DNA from: Candidatus Pyrohabitans jungbluthii
GTDB lineage: Archaea > Hydrothermarchaeota > Hydrothermarchaeia > Hydrothermarchaeales > BMS3B
Reading direction: 5' to 3'
Assembly: GCA_002010065.2 (NCBI GenBank)
Contig: MTMD02000009.1
Coordinates: forward strand, 1-9,672
DNA length: 9,672 nt
Shown one piece after another: positions 1-6,833 of the stretch. Position numbers and translations under genes: made by a program. The first letter of the stretch is position 1. Each line of letters opens with the position of its first letter. The notes below the pieces were generated by a model. The model made no database searches. It had not been told where the DNA came from and saw nothing but the letters and a program-made list of their open reading frames with translations.

Positions 1-925
1 ACGCTTCCTGTAGCTCCTCATACGCCCGCTGAAGTTTTTCGTGTGCATTTTTAAGTTCCGTGTATAATCTTGAGTTCTCTATGGCAATGGCAAGCTGTAT
101 GCAGAGGTCTTCGAGTATCTTCAACTCTTCCTCAGAGTATGCGTCTGGCTTTCTACTGCATAGGTTGAATGTGCCTATAATCCTGCCCTTGGAAAACAGA
201 GGAACCACGATGTAGGAGCGTAGCCCTTCAGATAAGAACAGCTCATCTTCCTGAAACTCCTTTTCCCTCTGCGTATCCCTGCGTATGAAGGGCTTGCCGG
301 TGTTGATTACATGCTCTATTACAGTGCCCTTCATTGGCCTCTTAGAGCCTTCCTGTAGCTTTGGCCTTCCCTTAGGACGAACGAGGTGCATTATAATCGC
401 GTCGTTTTCCTCGTCGTAGAGAGCGACGCTTATTCTGTCGTAGTCAACGAGACTTTTAACCCCTTCGACGAAAGCGTCGTACACCTCATGGATGTCCAAA
501 CTTGAGCTGATAACTCTGTCAAGCTTGCTTATTACCTCTATTTGCTTGTTTTTCTTTCTGAGTTCCTCTTCTGTCCGTTTCAGCTCCATCGTCCTTTCTC
601 TAACTTCCTTCTTCAGCCTCTCAAAGTAGCCAAACATTTTGAGCCTTTCTTCCTCAAACGCGACAAAAAGCAACACCGCCACAGAAAACAGCACTGTCGC
701 CACGGTTTTGAAAATTGTAACTGGCAGAACCTCCTCTTCGGTTAAAATCTCCAGAATGCTATGGGTCGCATGGAAAAGAATACCCAGTGCGAGAACATAG
801 CCAAGCCAGCTCCCACCCCTCCTCGCCATAAGAAAGGCGATGACAGCTACCCCCACCATTAAAATTAGCTGAATGAAATTTAAAGCCAAGATCAGTGGGT
901 CAGAAGTTAAGCCGATTATCTCCAA
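1..925 (-). CDS. membrane-bound GAF-domain sensor protein, probable histidine kinase (partial, 3' end off window)
   Basis: An open frame of 308 codons runs off the left edge. I read it by hand. The start is TTG at 925-923: the frame has TGA and TAA at 958-953, no ATG lies between, and a G-rich AGTGGGGGT sits about 6 bases upstream. Residues 10-33, 39-57 and 70-90 are hydrophobic and form three predicted membrane helices. Residues 91-135 are highly charged and coiled-coil-like (FEEERLKMF, ERTMELKRTEEEL). Residues 138-285 read as a GAF domain: LDRVISSSLDIHEVYDAF at its start, then VALYDE, GTVIEHVINTGKPFI, SYIVVPLFSKGRIIGTFNL and the closing helix LEDLCIQLAIAIENSRLY. A second coiled coil follows and continues past base 1. 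In archaea this layout usually leads into HisKA/HATPase domains, so a sensor kinase is the likely product, but no kinase residues are visible. It lies 55 bases after the two-helix membrane gene at 981-1529 on the same strand, so co-transcription is possible. Confidence 0.82.
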   Translation of the reverse strand, partial: MEIIGLTSDPLILALNFIQLILMVGVAVIAFLMARRGGSWLGYVLALGILFHATHSILEILTEEEVLPVTIFKTVATVLFSVAVLLFVAFEEERLKMFGYFERLKKEVRERTMELKRTEEELRKKNKQIEVISKLDRVISSSLDIHEVYDAFVEGVKSLVDYDRISVALYDEENDAIIMHLVRPKGRPKLQEGSKRPMKGTVIEHVINTGKPFIRRDTQREKEFQEDELFLSEGLRSYIVVPLFSKGRIIGTFNLCSRKPDAYSEEELKILEDLCIQLAIAIENSRLYTELKNAHEKLQRAYEELQEA

Positions 926-980
926 GCCGTTACCCCCACTATGACCAGAATTTTATCATCTGTAGTTATTTACTCGAAAA

Positions 981-1529
981 TTATGAAAAACTATGATATG
1001 GTGGTCCTACAGCAACTGAGCGCCTCATCTCTGGTGTTTTCTCTCTAATTTTTCTCCTAAGCTGCCGGATCACTCTTTTTAGGTTCCGTATTTCAATCTC
1101 CTTTGTGATGCTCAGGTGGTACCATTTCTCAAGAGCGGCTCCCAAGCGTATGTCGCTCATCACCTGCCTGCTGAGGCTTTCTATGTACCACTCCCTGAGT
1201 TCTCTCAGGCTTCTTAACATCTCCTTATCCTCGTTCTCTAGCCCCTCGAGGTCTTCCTCGTCAAGACCTCCATCCTGCAGGTAAACTACACCTACCCTCT
1301 CGGACAAGGGCCTATGGGTTTTTATCAGAACACCCATTACTGCAAGTATAGATGCACCAGAAGCCAAGTAAAGTATAAACCACGTCACCAGGCCACCATC
1401 TTCATCAAGCACTGCATCGACTGGTAGCAGGAGTAACATTCCCACGAATATAATGCACCATGCGATAAAAACCCGCCACTGGAATTCTCTTTTTCTTTCA
1501 ATGACCTCCTCTTCGTACACCTCTTTCAC
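981..1529 (-). CDS. two-helix membrane protein with coiled-coil-like tail, tandem paralogue A (unknown function)
   Basis: I do not recognise the family. The GTG start at 1529 follows a strong Shine-Dalgarno (AAGGAGGTG, spacing about 5), and an in-frame TGA upstream excludes a much longer form. The 182-residue protein has a short basic N-terminus (ERKREFQWR), a membrane helix at about 20-40, an acidic turn (DAVLDEDGG), a second helix at about 48-69, then basic KTHRPLSER. By the positive-inside rule both ends are cytoplasmic. The tail is acidic at 88-104, then carries two repeated-looking helical segments, LRSLRELREWY (105-115) and LEKWYHLSITKEIEIRNLK (133-151), which suggest helical pairing or a docking surface. 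The last 20 residues are basic and differ from paralogue B. It neighbours a GAF sensor gene downstream, so a role as signalling accessory is conceivable but not shown. Confidence 0.8.
   Translation of the reverse strand: MKEVYEEEVIERKREFQWRVFIAWCIIFVGMLLLLPVDAVLDEDGGLVTWFILYLASGASILAVMGVLIKTHRPLSERVGVVYLQDGGLDEEDLEGLENEDKEMLRSLRELREWYIESLSRQVMSDIRLGAALEKWYHLSITKEIEIRNLKRVIRQLRRKIREKTPEMRRSVAVGPPYHSFS
1368..1453. repeat. 86-bp hyperconserved block of the tandem paralogues, copy A
   Basis: This segment encodes the end of helix 1, the acidic turn and the start of helix 2. It matches 2138-2223 at 82 of 86 bases with no gaps. The flanking parts of the two genes are clearly more diverged, including at synonymous sites. 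Two of the four differences change the protein (Gly/Asp and Val/Ala) and two are silent. Confidence 0.85.
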
Positions 1530-1595
1530 CTTCCCACCTCCTTCTGGTTTTTGAGGTGTACGGAGTGTTATCAGGTGTCAGTAGTAGGGAATATA

Positions 1596-1657
1596 TGTAT
1601 TTTAATTCACATATTACTATATATTATAAACGAATTTCACATTTTCAGCCATAATTG
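1596..1657 (-). promoter_or_regulatory. promoter and leader start of paralogue A (duplicated element)
   Basis: On the minus strand a TATA-like box, TTTATAATATATAG (1630-1617), would place the transcription start near 1600, giving a leader of about 70 bases before the GTG at 1529. Upstream of the box lies TATGGCTG followed by ATGTGAAA. The same order of elements precedes paralogue B at 2346-2408, so the promoter was duplicated with the gene. The remaining spacer (about 1705-1795) between this AT-rich tract and the stop of paralogue B shows nothing I can name. Confidence 0.5.
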
Positions 1658-1795
1658 ATGCAATTATTAAAATTTATTTAAAAAATTTAGTAAAATTTTA
1701 AATCATGGCTCCCGAGACCCTTCCCCCTATCTCCGCGCCCCATTGTATCCACTTTTCATCTTATCATTACAGTACCGGTTAAATATGTTTTAGAA

Positions 1796-2350
1796 TCATT
1801 TCTGAGCTAGAACTTTTTTGGGTTTAATTTTACATTGTTTGACCATCTTTTTCAGATTTCTGACCTCTATCTCCTTTGCGATGCCAAGCCGGTACCACCT
1901 CTCCAAAGCGTCTACAAATCTTCGATTATAGGGAGCCTGCCCAAGGCTTGCCATGTACCATTCCCTGAGTTCCCTTAGGCTCCTCAACAACTCCTTATCC
2001 TCCTCTTCAAGCCCCTCCAGTTCTTCCTCGGCAAAACCACCGTCCGGCAAGTAAACTACACCTGCACTCTTAGGCGAGGGTTTCTGGGTTTTTATCAGCA
2101 CACCCATCAGTGAAAGTAGAGCCGCCCCGGAGGCAAGGTAAAGTATAAACCACGTCGCCAGGTCACCATCTTCATCAAGCACAGCATCGACTGGTAACAG
2201 GAGTAACATTCCCACGAATATAAGGCTCCACCCGAGGAAAACTCGCTTCTGGAATTCCTTCCTTCTCGAATGGTTTCCGTGATTCACCTTTTTAAATCCC
2301 TCTGAGTTTTTCAGGGTTGATTGCAATAGTTGAGAGTTGGATATGTGCAT
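1796..2350 (-). CDS. two-helix membrane protein with coiled-coil-like tail, tandem paralogue B (unknown function)
   Basis: This is a clear paralogue of the gene at 981-1529. Both share RVF..W.IIFVGMLLLLP, the turn DAVLDEDG, WFILYLASGA, GVLIKT, GVVYLxDGG and LRSLRELREWY. Helices lie at about 37-57 and 65-86, and the tail has LERWYRLGIAKEIEVRNLK (149-167). The coordinates give the outermost ATG (2350), which has GGTGA about 6 bases upstream. A GTG at 2287 (codon 22) may be the true start: it aligns with the GTG start of paralogue A, has GAGGGAT about 9 bases upstream, and follows a leader that is alignable but non-coding in paralogue A. The shorter form would be 163 residues. The C-terminus (KIKPKKVLAQK) is lysine-rich and unlike that of A. 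Function is unknown. Confidence 0.78.
   Translation of the reverse strand: MHISNSQLLQSTLKNSEGFKKVNHGNHSRRKEFQKRVFLGWSLIFVGMLLLLPVDAVLDEDGDLATWFILYLASGAALLSLMGVLIKTQKPSPKSAGVVYLPDGGFAEEELEGLEEEDKELLRSLRELREWYMASLGQAPYNRRFVDALERWYRLGIAKEIEVRNLKKMVKQCKIKPKKVLAQK
2138..2223. repeat. 86-bp hyperconserved block of the tandem paralogues, copy B
   Basis: This is the partner of 1368-1453, 82 of 86 bases identical and 770 bp away in direct orientation. It codes for the membrane hairpin. Its similarity is higher than that of the rest of the two genes, which fits either recent gene conversion or selection on the hairpin. Confidence 0.85.
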
Positions 2351-2408
2351 TTTTATTCACCTAACCTCCATTTATTAGAAGTAATTTTCACATAAGCAGC
2401 CATATTTG
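2346..2408 (-). promoter_or_regulatory. promoter of paralogue B (duplicated element)
   Basis: This stretch aligns with 1657-1596 with a one-base gap. Shared on the minus strand are TATGGCTG, ATGTGAAA, a TTCTAATAAATG box in the TATA position (2380-2369) and GTGAAT near the predicted transcription start. From the box the start of transcription should fall near 2350, so translation from the ATG there would be leaderless. Translation from GTG 2287 would have a leader of about 63 bases. Confidence 0.45.
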
Positions 2409-2424
2409 TATTTTTTTAAAAATT

Positions 2425-2449
2425 TATTTTAAAATTAAACAAATTAAAA
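2425..2449 (-). terminator. U-rich terminator of the UPF0201/TIM-barrel operon
   Basis: Directly after the TAA stop (2452-2450) the minus strand is dominated by T: TTTAATTTTAATTTG followed by TTTAATTTT. Archaeal transcription commonly ends at such oligo-U runs without a hairpin. The same AT-rich tract is echoed upstream of paralogue A (about 1671-1705), where it could end the paralogue B transcript. Confidence 0.4.
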
Positions 2450-3226
2450 TTAAATAAGGCCTCTCTCAAGCTTCTCCCTGCTCCGGAACACATCCTCCTC
2501 GCGATGGCACTCTATTATGTACTTTCCACTGTAATTTCTTAGGCGGGAAAAGATAGCTTTAAAGTCTATGATGCCGTCGCCTACTGCTAAATGTTCATCT
2601 CCGTCTCCGCGATTGTCATGGAGATGGATGTTCACAAGGCGATGGTTGAGCGCCTCTACGTAATCCACGACATTACCACAGGTTGCGGCATGGCCCACGT
2701 CTAAGGTAATTCCAAGTTCATCTTTGGAAAACTCGCGTATAAGCTCCTTTAGCTCCTCAACCTGGCTGAGAAGCGCCCCCTCGTAACGCGGCATATTCTC
2801 AAGGCAGAGGAGCAGGCCGTACTCCTGCGCATGAGCTGCAAGCTCTCTGATGCTTGCCAGGTTGACCTCCTTTGCTTTTTCGGGAAACCACATGCTGTAT
2901 GGGGAGAGTCTGCCAGAATGCACAGTCACAAGCTTAGCTCCAAGCTGGTACCCCGCCTCTATTGCAGCTTTTATCTGCGCAAGGCTCTCCTCTCTAATTT
3001 TCTCGTTCATACTGGCTATGTTCAGGTCTGCGAAGGGGGCGTGGATGCTTACATCAAGGGAGTAGCTGTCAATAAGCTCCCTCCAGCGGGAATAATCGCT
3101 GCGAAGGTGGTGCCCCTCCAGAATTACCTCCCAGGTGGAGAAGCCAGCCTCGCCTACTATTTTTATTATCTCCTCACTCTTCCGCTTAAAGAATGCAAGC
3201 GAGGAAGCACCCAGCTTGGCCTTCAT
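2450..3226 (-). CDS. TIM-barrel metal-dependent isomerase/epimerase of the AP-endonuclease-2 fold
   Basis: The 258-residue length and motifs fit the xylose-isomerase-like/AP_endonuc_2 superfamily (COG1082 type). Candidate metal ligands occur in barrel order: His62 (SIHAPFADLN), His103 (TVHSG), Glu143 (LENM), Asp176 and His179 (LDVGHA), His201 (NIHLHD), Asp210-x-His212, and Glu239 (IIECH). Sugar-phosphate isomerases need only part of this set. Endonuclease IV uses a nine-ligand, three-zinc set with a D-x-H pair, and most of that pattern is present here. The typical endonuclease IV sequence signatures (LENTAG, HLNDSK) are absent, so I favour a sugar or polyol isomerase/epimerase, substrate unknown. 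The ATG overlaps the stop of the UPF0201 gene (ATGA at 3226-3223) and a GAGAGGT ribosome site lies within that gene, indicating translational coupling. The protein is soluble and cytoplasmic. Confidence 0.85.
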   Translation of the reverse strand: MKAKLGASSLAFFKRKSEEIIKIVGEAGFSTWEVILEGHHLRSDYSRWRELIDSYSLDVSIHAPFADLNIASMNEKIREESLAQIKAAIEAGYQLGAKLVTVHSGRLSPYSMWFPEKAKEVNLASIRELAAHAQEYGLLLCLENMPRYEGALLSQVEELKELIREFSKDELGITLDVGHAATCGNVVDYVEALNHRLVNIHLHDNRGDGDEHLAVGDGIIDFKAIFSRLRNYSGKYIIECHREEDVFRSREKLERGLI

Positions 3227-3621
3227 ACCTCTCTCCCCTCTATTGTGCGAGGCGCAAGCCAGTCTATCAAGCTCTCTATCTCCTCTGCCTCAATCTCCAC
3301 CTCAATTGCACCCAGAGGCGACTCCTCACTGAAATTTACGTAGCCAGCGTAAGCAGCCTGTTTGTTAAGATGGAAGCTCACCTTATTCCCCTGCAGAGAG
3401 GATAACATTACTCCGCGGGCGGCATCCAGAATGCGCTGCTCTCTCAGGCGGCGGTAAAACTTCTCAAGGCATTCTTTTCCTCCACCCACAGCGGTTATAT
3501 AGCGCTCCTCCTCCTTCTCTCCCACCTCAAACTCTAGGCTGGAGAAGAGGTTTTCAATCGCCATCTTCACCTTCTCAAGGCTCTCCGTGGGGTATATCCT
3601 TGCTCTGATTAAAACTCGCAT
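3223..3621 (-). CDS. UPF0201 family protein (PF01877-type, archaeal)
   Basis: The 132-residue protein shows the hallmarks of the archaeal UPF0201 family: an N-terminal strand ending in YPTE (10-13), QRILDAAR (62-69), HLNKQAAYAG (84-93), SPLGAIEVEIEAE (101-113) and the C-terminal LIDWLAPRT (118-126). The family is related to proteins described as RNA-binding or exosome-associated, but no activity is established that I know of. The ATG start is supported because the conserved first strand begins at once. There is no clear Shine-Dalgarno, which suggests a leaderless message. It is first in an operon with the TIM-barrel gene and is divergent from the DUF1512 gene. Nothing is truncated. Confidence 0.88.
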   Translation of the reverse strand: MRVLIRARIYPTESLEKVKMAIENLFSSLEFEVGEKEEERYITAVGGGKECLEKFYRRLREQRILDAARGVMLSSLQGNKVSFHLNKQAAYAGYVNFSEESPLGAIEVEIEAEEIESLIDWLAPRTIEGREV

Positions 3622-3673
3622 GATAGATTTATAAAGGGTAACGTAGTAAATTAGTGTCTCAAGGAGGAGAAAG
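3622..3673. promoter_or_regulatory. divergent promoter region between UPF0201 operon and DUF1512 gene
   Basis: For the plus strand, ATTTATAAAG (3627-3636) is a good TATA box. It predicts a start of transcription near 3658, just before AAGGAGGAG (3661-3669) and the ATG at 3674. For the minus strand, a weaker ACTAATTTAC (3655-3646) lies about 28 bases before the ATG at 3621 and would give a leaderless message. The two promoters overlap, so they may compete. Confidence 0.5.
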
Positions 3674-4933
3674 ATGCTGCCTCAGGCTCAGCTCTGGCAG
3701 GGGTTTCAGGTGCTTTTCACGCTGCTTTTCTTTGCTCTGATAATAATCTACCCGCGCTACCTCTTCTATCGCCTGGTCGCGGATATGGAGGAGGTTGCTG
3801 AAACTCTAGAAGCATATACCAATGAGGCAGTGGATATCATCACCAAGGTGTGCCTCGAGAAGGGGAGCATACGCACTGGAATTAAGGAGAGGGTGCAGAA
3901 AACCCTGGACTTCTTTCTCATTCCTCCGGTGGACCTGGACCCCTACGGCATACTTAAGAAGCTTGAGCACCTCTTCGACAAGGCCGAGGACAAGTTCCAC
4001 AGCATCGCAGGCGAAATTGCTCCGGAGTGTGACCGTGTGTGGAATGCGAACATAGTTTCTCTCCTCAAGGGCGGCGTGGGCATAAACACCTTAGCGAAAA
4101 TGGTACGCCACTACGTGGAGCTTGTGAAGAAGACAAACAACATCCAACTTGCCATGATTTTACAGATGAATATGCCCATAATTAAGAAGATAGCAGAGGC
4201 TCACATGGCTGGGATAAAAGCGATATCGCGAGGGGAGCCCATAGGGGATAGCGTTGGACCGCTGGTTGCGGCCCGCCTCATGAAGGGCGAGGCAAAGGAA
4301 GTAGCGAGGGATGTGGTTTATTCAGAAGAGAGGATAAGGGATCGCGATGTGCTGGTGGTTAAAGCTCGAGGCCCAGGAGCAACGCTAGGCAAGATTGGCG
4401 ACGCAGTGAAAAAGCTCGCCGAGGCTAACGATGTGGCGAAGATAATAACCGTGGACGCAAGCTTAAAGATGGAGGGCGAACCCACGGGCAAGGTGAGCGA
4501 GGGCATAGGCGCTGCGATAGGCGATCCTGGACCAGAAAAGGCGAAGATAGAGGAGGCAGCCCTCGCCAAGAACGTCCCCCTCGAGGCGATTGCCATCAAG
4601 ATGTCCCTAGAGGAGGCAATATCGCCGATGACAAAAGAGATTTACCTCGCGGTGCCGGAGGCAATACGCAGGATTAAAGAAAGCATCGCCTCTGTGCCAG
4701 AGGACAAGAAGGTAATCCTCGTTGGGGTAGGAAATACCTGCGGGATTGGAAACAGTGCCAGTGAAGTTGAAGAGGTCGCTTATAGGGAGGAAGAGAAGGA
4801 AGAGGAGGAACTCCCGGCAATAGATAGGTTTGTTAAAAAGCTGGTGGAGCGCCAGAAGCGCGCCGAGAAACGTGCCCGCGAACGCGAGGAGGAGATGAAG
4901 AGGCGCGCGAAGGCGGCAAAGGCGCGGCAGTAG
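3674..4933 (+). CDS. DUF1512 family membrane-anchored archaeal protein
   Basis: The 419-residue sequence matches what I know of DUF1512, an uncharacterised archaeal family. Residues 9-27 form one hydrophobic N-terminal helix (FQVLFTLLFFALIIIYP). A helical region follows (35-180), then a conserved glycine-rich core: GDSVGPLVAA (191-200), VVKARGPGATLGKIGDA (228-244), IITVDASLKMEGEPTGKV (257-274), GIGAAIGDPGPEK (277-289), IAIKMSLEEAISPM (306-319) and ILVGVGNTCGIGN (348-360). The core alternates strands and glycine loops, and no known catalytic motif is obvious. Residues 370-419 are extremely charged (Glu then Arg/Lys) and probably form a coiled coil or nucleic-acid-contacting tail. The start is well supported by AAGGAGGAG 4 bases upstream of the ATG. 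The protein is probably held at the inner face of the membrane. Its stop lies two bases from the stop of the convergent helicase gene. Confidence 0.85.
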   Translation: MLPQAQLWQGFQVLFTLLFFALIIIYPRYLFYRLVADMEEVAETLEAYTNEAVDIITKVCLEKGSIRTGIKERVQKTLDFFLIPPVDLDPYGILKKLEHLFDKAEDKFHSIAGEIAPECDRVWNANIVSLLKGGVGINTLAKMVRHYVELVKKTNNIQLAMILQMNMPIIKKIAEAHMAGIKAISRGEPIGDSVGPLVAARLMKGEAKEVARDVVYSEERIRDRDVLVVKARGPGATLGKIGDAVKKLAEANDVAKIITVDASLKMEGEPTGKVSEGIGAAIGDPGPEKAKIEEAALAKNVPLEAIAIKMSLEEAISPMTKEIYLAVPEAIRRIKESIASVPEDKKVILVGVGNTCGIGNSASEVEEVAYREEEKEEEELPAIDRFVKKLVERQKRAEKRAREREEEMKRRAKAAKARQ

Positions 4934-4935
4934 GG

Positions 4936-6702
4936 TTACCTTCTTATAGAGTGGAACCACCTAACCTCCTCGCCCAGCTCATTGATTTCTACCAGCTTTA
5001 TCTCATACCTTATGTCCTCTGGGAAATGCCTCAGGTGCTCTATGCGGTCGTCCAGGAAGACAACGCAGGCTCTATCACGGGAGCTTCTCACTGCCCTTCC
5101 TGCGCTCTGAAGCACCTTATTCATCATCGGCAGAAAGGAGAGAAACATGAACGCCCTAGTGGCGCCGAAGCGCTCTTCAAACAGGCTCCTCTTTAGTTCC
5201 ATTTCAAAGTCGGGCACAGGGAAGGGGAAGCCAGCTATAACTACACTCCCCACAACGCTCTCCTTGCCCTCCTCCCTTTCAACGGTGTATTCCACACCCT
5301 CGCTCAGCTTTCCCCCTGCAACAGCGAATATAGCCTTCTTCTCCCTACTCTTCGCCTCTCTGATGAATCTCTCAGCCTCTCTTGCATCCCTCGGCTCTGG
5401 CAGCGCTTTAAAGTACCGCCTTACGCTCTCAAGAACGTCGTAGGAGGGAAAGAAGACAAGCGTTGTATTTGGCGTGGCTTCATAAATCTCCCTGATAACG
5501 CTTGCGTAGCTCTTCCAGAGTTCTTCACCCCTGCTCTGCCTCTCCGCCAGCGAAGTGTTTAGCCCTGCCTTTATGCCAAGGTAGTAGAGGTTGTTCCTGT
5601 ATATGTTGGGCAGGGAGTATGTCTCAGCATGGGGCAGATTGAAGAGGGCTCTGTACATCTCAACCGGCGACAGGGTGCCGCTCATGAGTAGAAGTTTCCT
5701 CGCCTCAGTCAGTGGCTCGAGGAGTTCCGAGGGAAAGAGGGGTTTGAGGTAGAGCTTCCCACTCTGGCGGTAGAACACCCAGTTCTCCTCTCTGCCCAGC
5801 TTGAGCGCCGCATCTAGGAACAGAGCCACCCTGTAGGTGTAGGAAACCTTCCTGCCCCTCAGCAACCTCCTCTCAAGCACCTCCACTCCACGCTGATAGA
5901 GAAACTCCGCCTCCCTGACGCTGATTAAATCTCCCGCCTCTAGCCTCTCATCGTTGCCCTCAAAGAGTTTAAGGATGCCCGAGAAATCGTAGTTGATTTC
6001 CCTAGCGGCAAGCTCTACTGTGCGCCTGCTCAAGGTCTTGCTCAGCATGTCCATACTTTGAAGGTTGTGAGCCTCGTCCACTATGAGGAGAATCTCAGGC
6101 AAGCTAATGCCCAGCTTTCCCAGAAAGGTGCTCCTGAGAAAGGGGTTAAGCAGGTACTGGTAGGCGGCAATGACCACATCTGCGAAGCGCGCCAGCTCCA
6201 GAAGCACAGCATGGGGGCACCCGAATTCCAGCAGCCTAGAGAAGGTTAAACCCTCGCCTTTTTCCATGTTCTCCCTTCCAAGCTCTGCTGCAAGCAATGA
6301 AATGTCTTCCAGCCTCTCTCTAAATCTGCGGCGATACTCGCAGTTCCTCTTAAGCTTGCAGAGTTGGAGAAACTCCTCATAGCCCACCTCCTCGCCTGCA
6401 AAAACAGGGCAGACTTCCTGCTTTGAGCGCAGGTGCACCGCAAGCAGGGGCTTTTTAGCGCGCGCTGCGATGGCGCGTGTCTCCTCAAGAAATATCCTCG
6501 CCTGGGATTTTGTGCGTGTGAGCACCACAATCTTCTCCCCGGGAAGACGGTCAGCAAAGAAGGCGCAGAGCGCGGAGACGCTCTTCCCAACGCCTGTGGG
6601 CACGCTTGCCAGCATGGCATCGCTTGTAAAAATTCGGTGCATCAGCTCGTCCTGAAACTGCCTGGGCTCAGGGTAGGGGAAGAAGTCCATCGGGGTGGGC
6701 AT
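4936..6702 (-). CDS. XPD/Rad3-family superfamily 2 DNA helicase with Fe-S cluster cysteines
   Basis: The 588-residue length is normal for archaeal XPD-like helicases, which unwind DNA 5' to 3' using ATP. Motifs in order: FPYPEPRQFQ Q-like motif (8-17), Walker A PTGVGKS (35-41), DEAH (209-212) in LLIVDEAHNL, SGTLSP (341-346), GGKLSEGVEY (463-472, motif V) and QSAGRAVRS (532-540, motif VI with arginine finger). Four cysteines between Walker A and DEAH (98, 115, 121, 162) sit where XPD holds its 4Fe-4S cluster. Their spacing (17, 6, 41) is somewhat wider than the classic pattern. The arch domain would be about 215-335. A DNA repair or R-loop/structure-resolving role is inferred from the family; XPD and DinG-like functions cannot be told apart here. 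The ATG at 6702 has no Shine-Dalgarno but a TATA box about 35 bases upstream, so the message has a short leader or none. A second ATG at codon 5 is possible. Confidence 0.9.
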   Translation of the reverse strand: MPTPMDFFPYPEPRQFQDELMHRIFTSDAMLASVPTGVGKSVSALCAFFADRLPGEKIVVLTRTKSQARIFLEETRAIAARAKKPLLAVHLRSKQEVCPVFAGEEVGYEEFLQLCKLKRNCEYRRRFRERLEDISLLAAELGRENMEKGEGLTFSRLLEFGCPHAVLLELARFADVVIAAYQYLLNPFLRSTFLGKLGISLPEILLIVDEAHNLQSMDMLSKTLSRRTVELAAREINYDFSGILKLFEGNDERLEAGDLISVREAEFLYQRGVEVLERRLLRGRKVSYTYRVALFLDAALKLGREENWVFYRQSGKLYLKPLFPSELLEPLTEARKLLLMSGTLSPVEMYRALFNLPHAETYSLPNIYRNNLYYLGIKAGLNTSLAERQSRGEELWKSYASVIREIYEATPNTTLVFFPSYDVLESVRRYFKALPEPRDAREAERFIREAKSREKKAIFAVAGGKLSEGVEYTVEREEGKESVVGSVVIAGFPFPVPDFEMELKRSLFEERFGATRAFMFLSFLPMMNKVLQSAGRAVRSSRDRACVVFLDDRIEHLRHFPEDIRYEIKLVEINELGEEVRWFHSIRR

Positions 6703-6733
6703 GATGTTTTTCAGAAAATAATCCCGACTCTAA

Positions 6734-6746
6734 TTTTATATATTAT
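6734..6746 (-). promoter_or_regulatory. TATA box of the helicase gene
   Basis: On the minus strand ATAATATATAAAA occupies 6746-6734 after a GC-rich stretch. It places transcription about 10 bases before the ATG at 6702, in line with the missing ribosome site. A small dyad, CTCAG-AGGC-CTGAG (6760-6773), lies just upstream of the box and could bind a regulator, but it is short. Confidence 0.5.
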
Positions 6747-6833
6747 CCCCGGAGGCGCGCTCAGAGGCCTGAGGCTCTTAATATCGCATTCTAAAGCTCT
6801 GTTCATATCTTGTAAGGAAAATTTTGCGTAAGA

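Noticed and set aside
542-745. Short plus-strand frame of 67 codons
   Set aside because: It is antisense to the coiled-coil and membrane part of the GAF sensor gene and has no ribosome site or recognisable content.
2831-3343. Open frame of 170 codons on the plus strand
   Set aside because: It lies antisense to the TIM-barrel and UPF0201 genes, whose motifs are unmistakable. Its own translation is rich in Cys, Ser and Leu with no motif.
4607-4960. Minus-strand frame that could be taken as an upstream or overlapping gene
   Set aside because: It is the antisense shadow of the conserved DUF1512 core and charged tail, and it runs across the helicase stop in another frame.
6760-6773. Dyad CTCAG-AGGC-CTGAG upstream of the helicase TATA box
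   Set aside because: Only five base pairs per arm, so expected often by chance. Mentioned with the promoter but not called as an operator.
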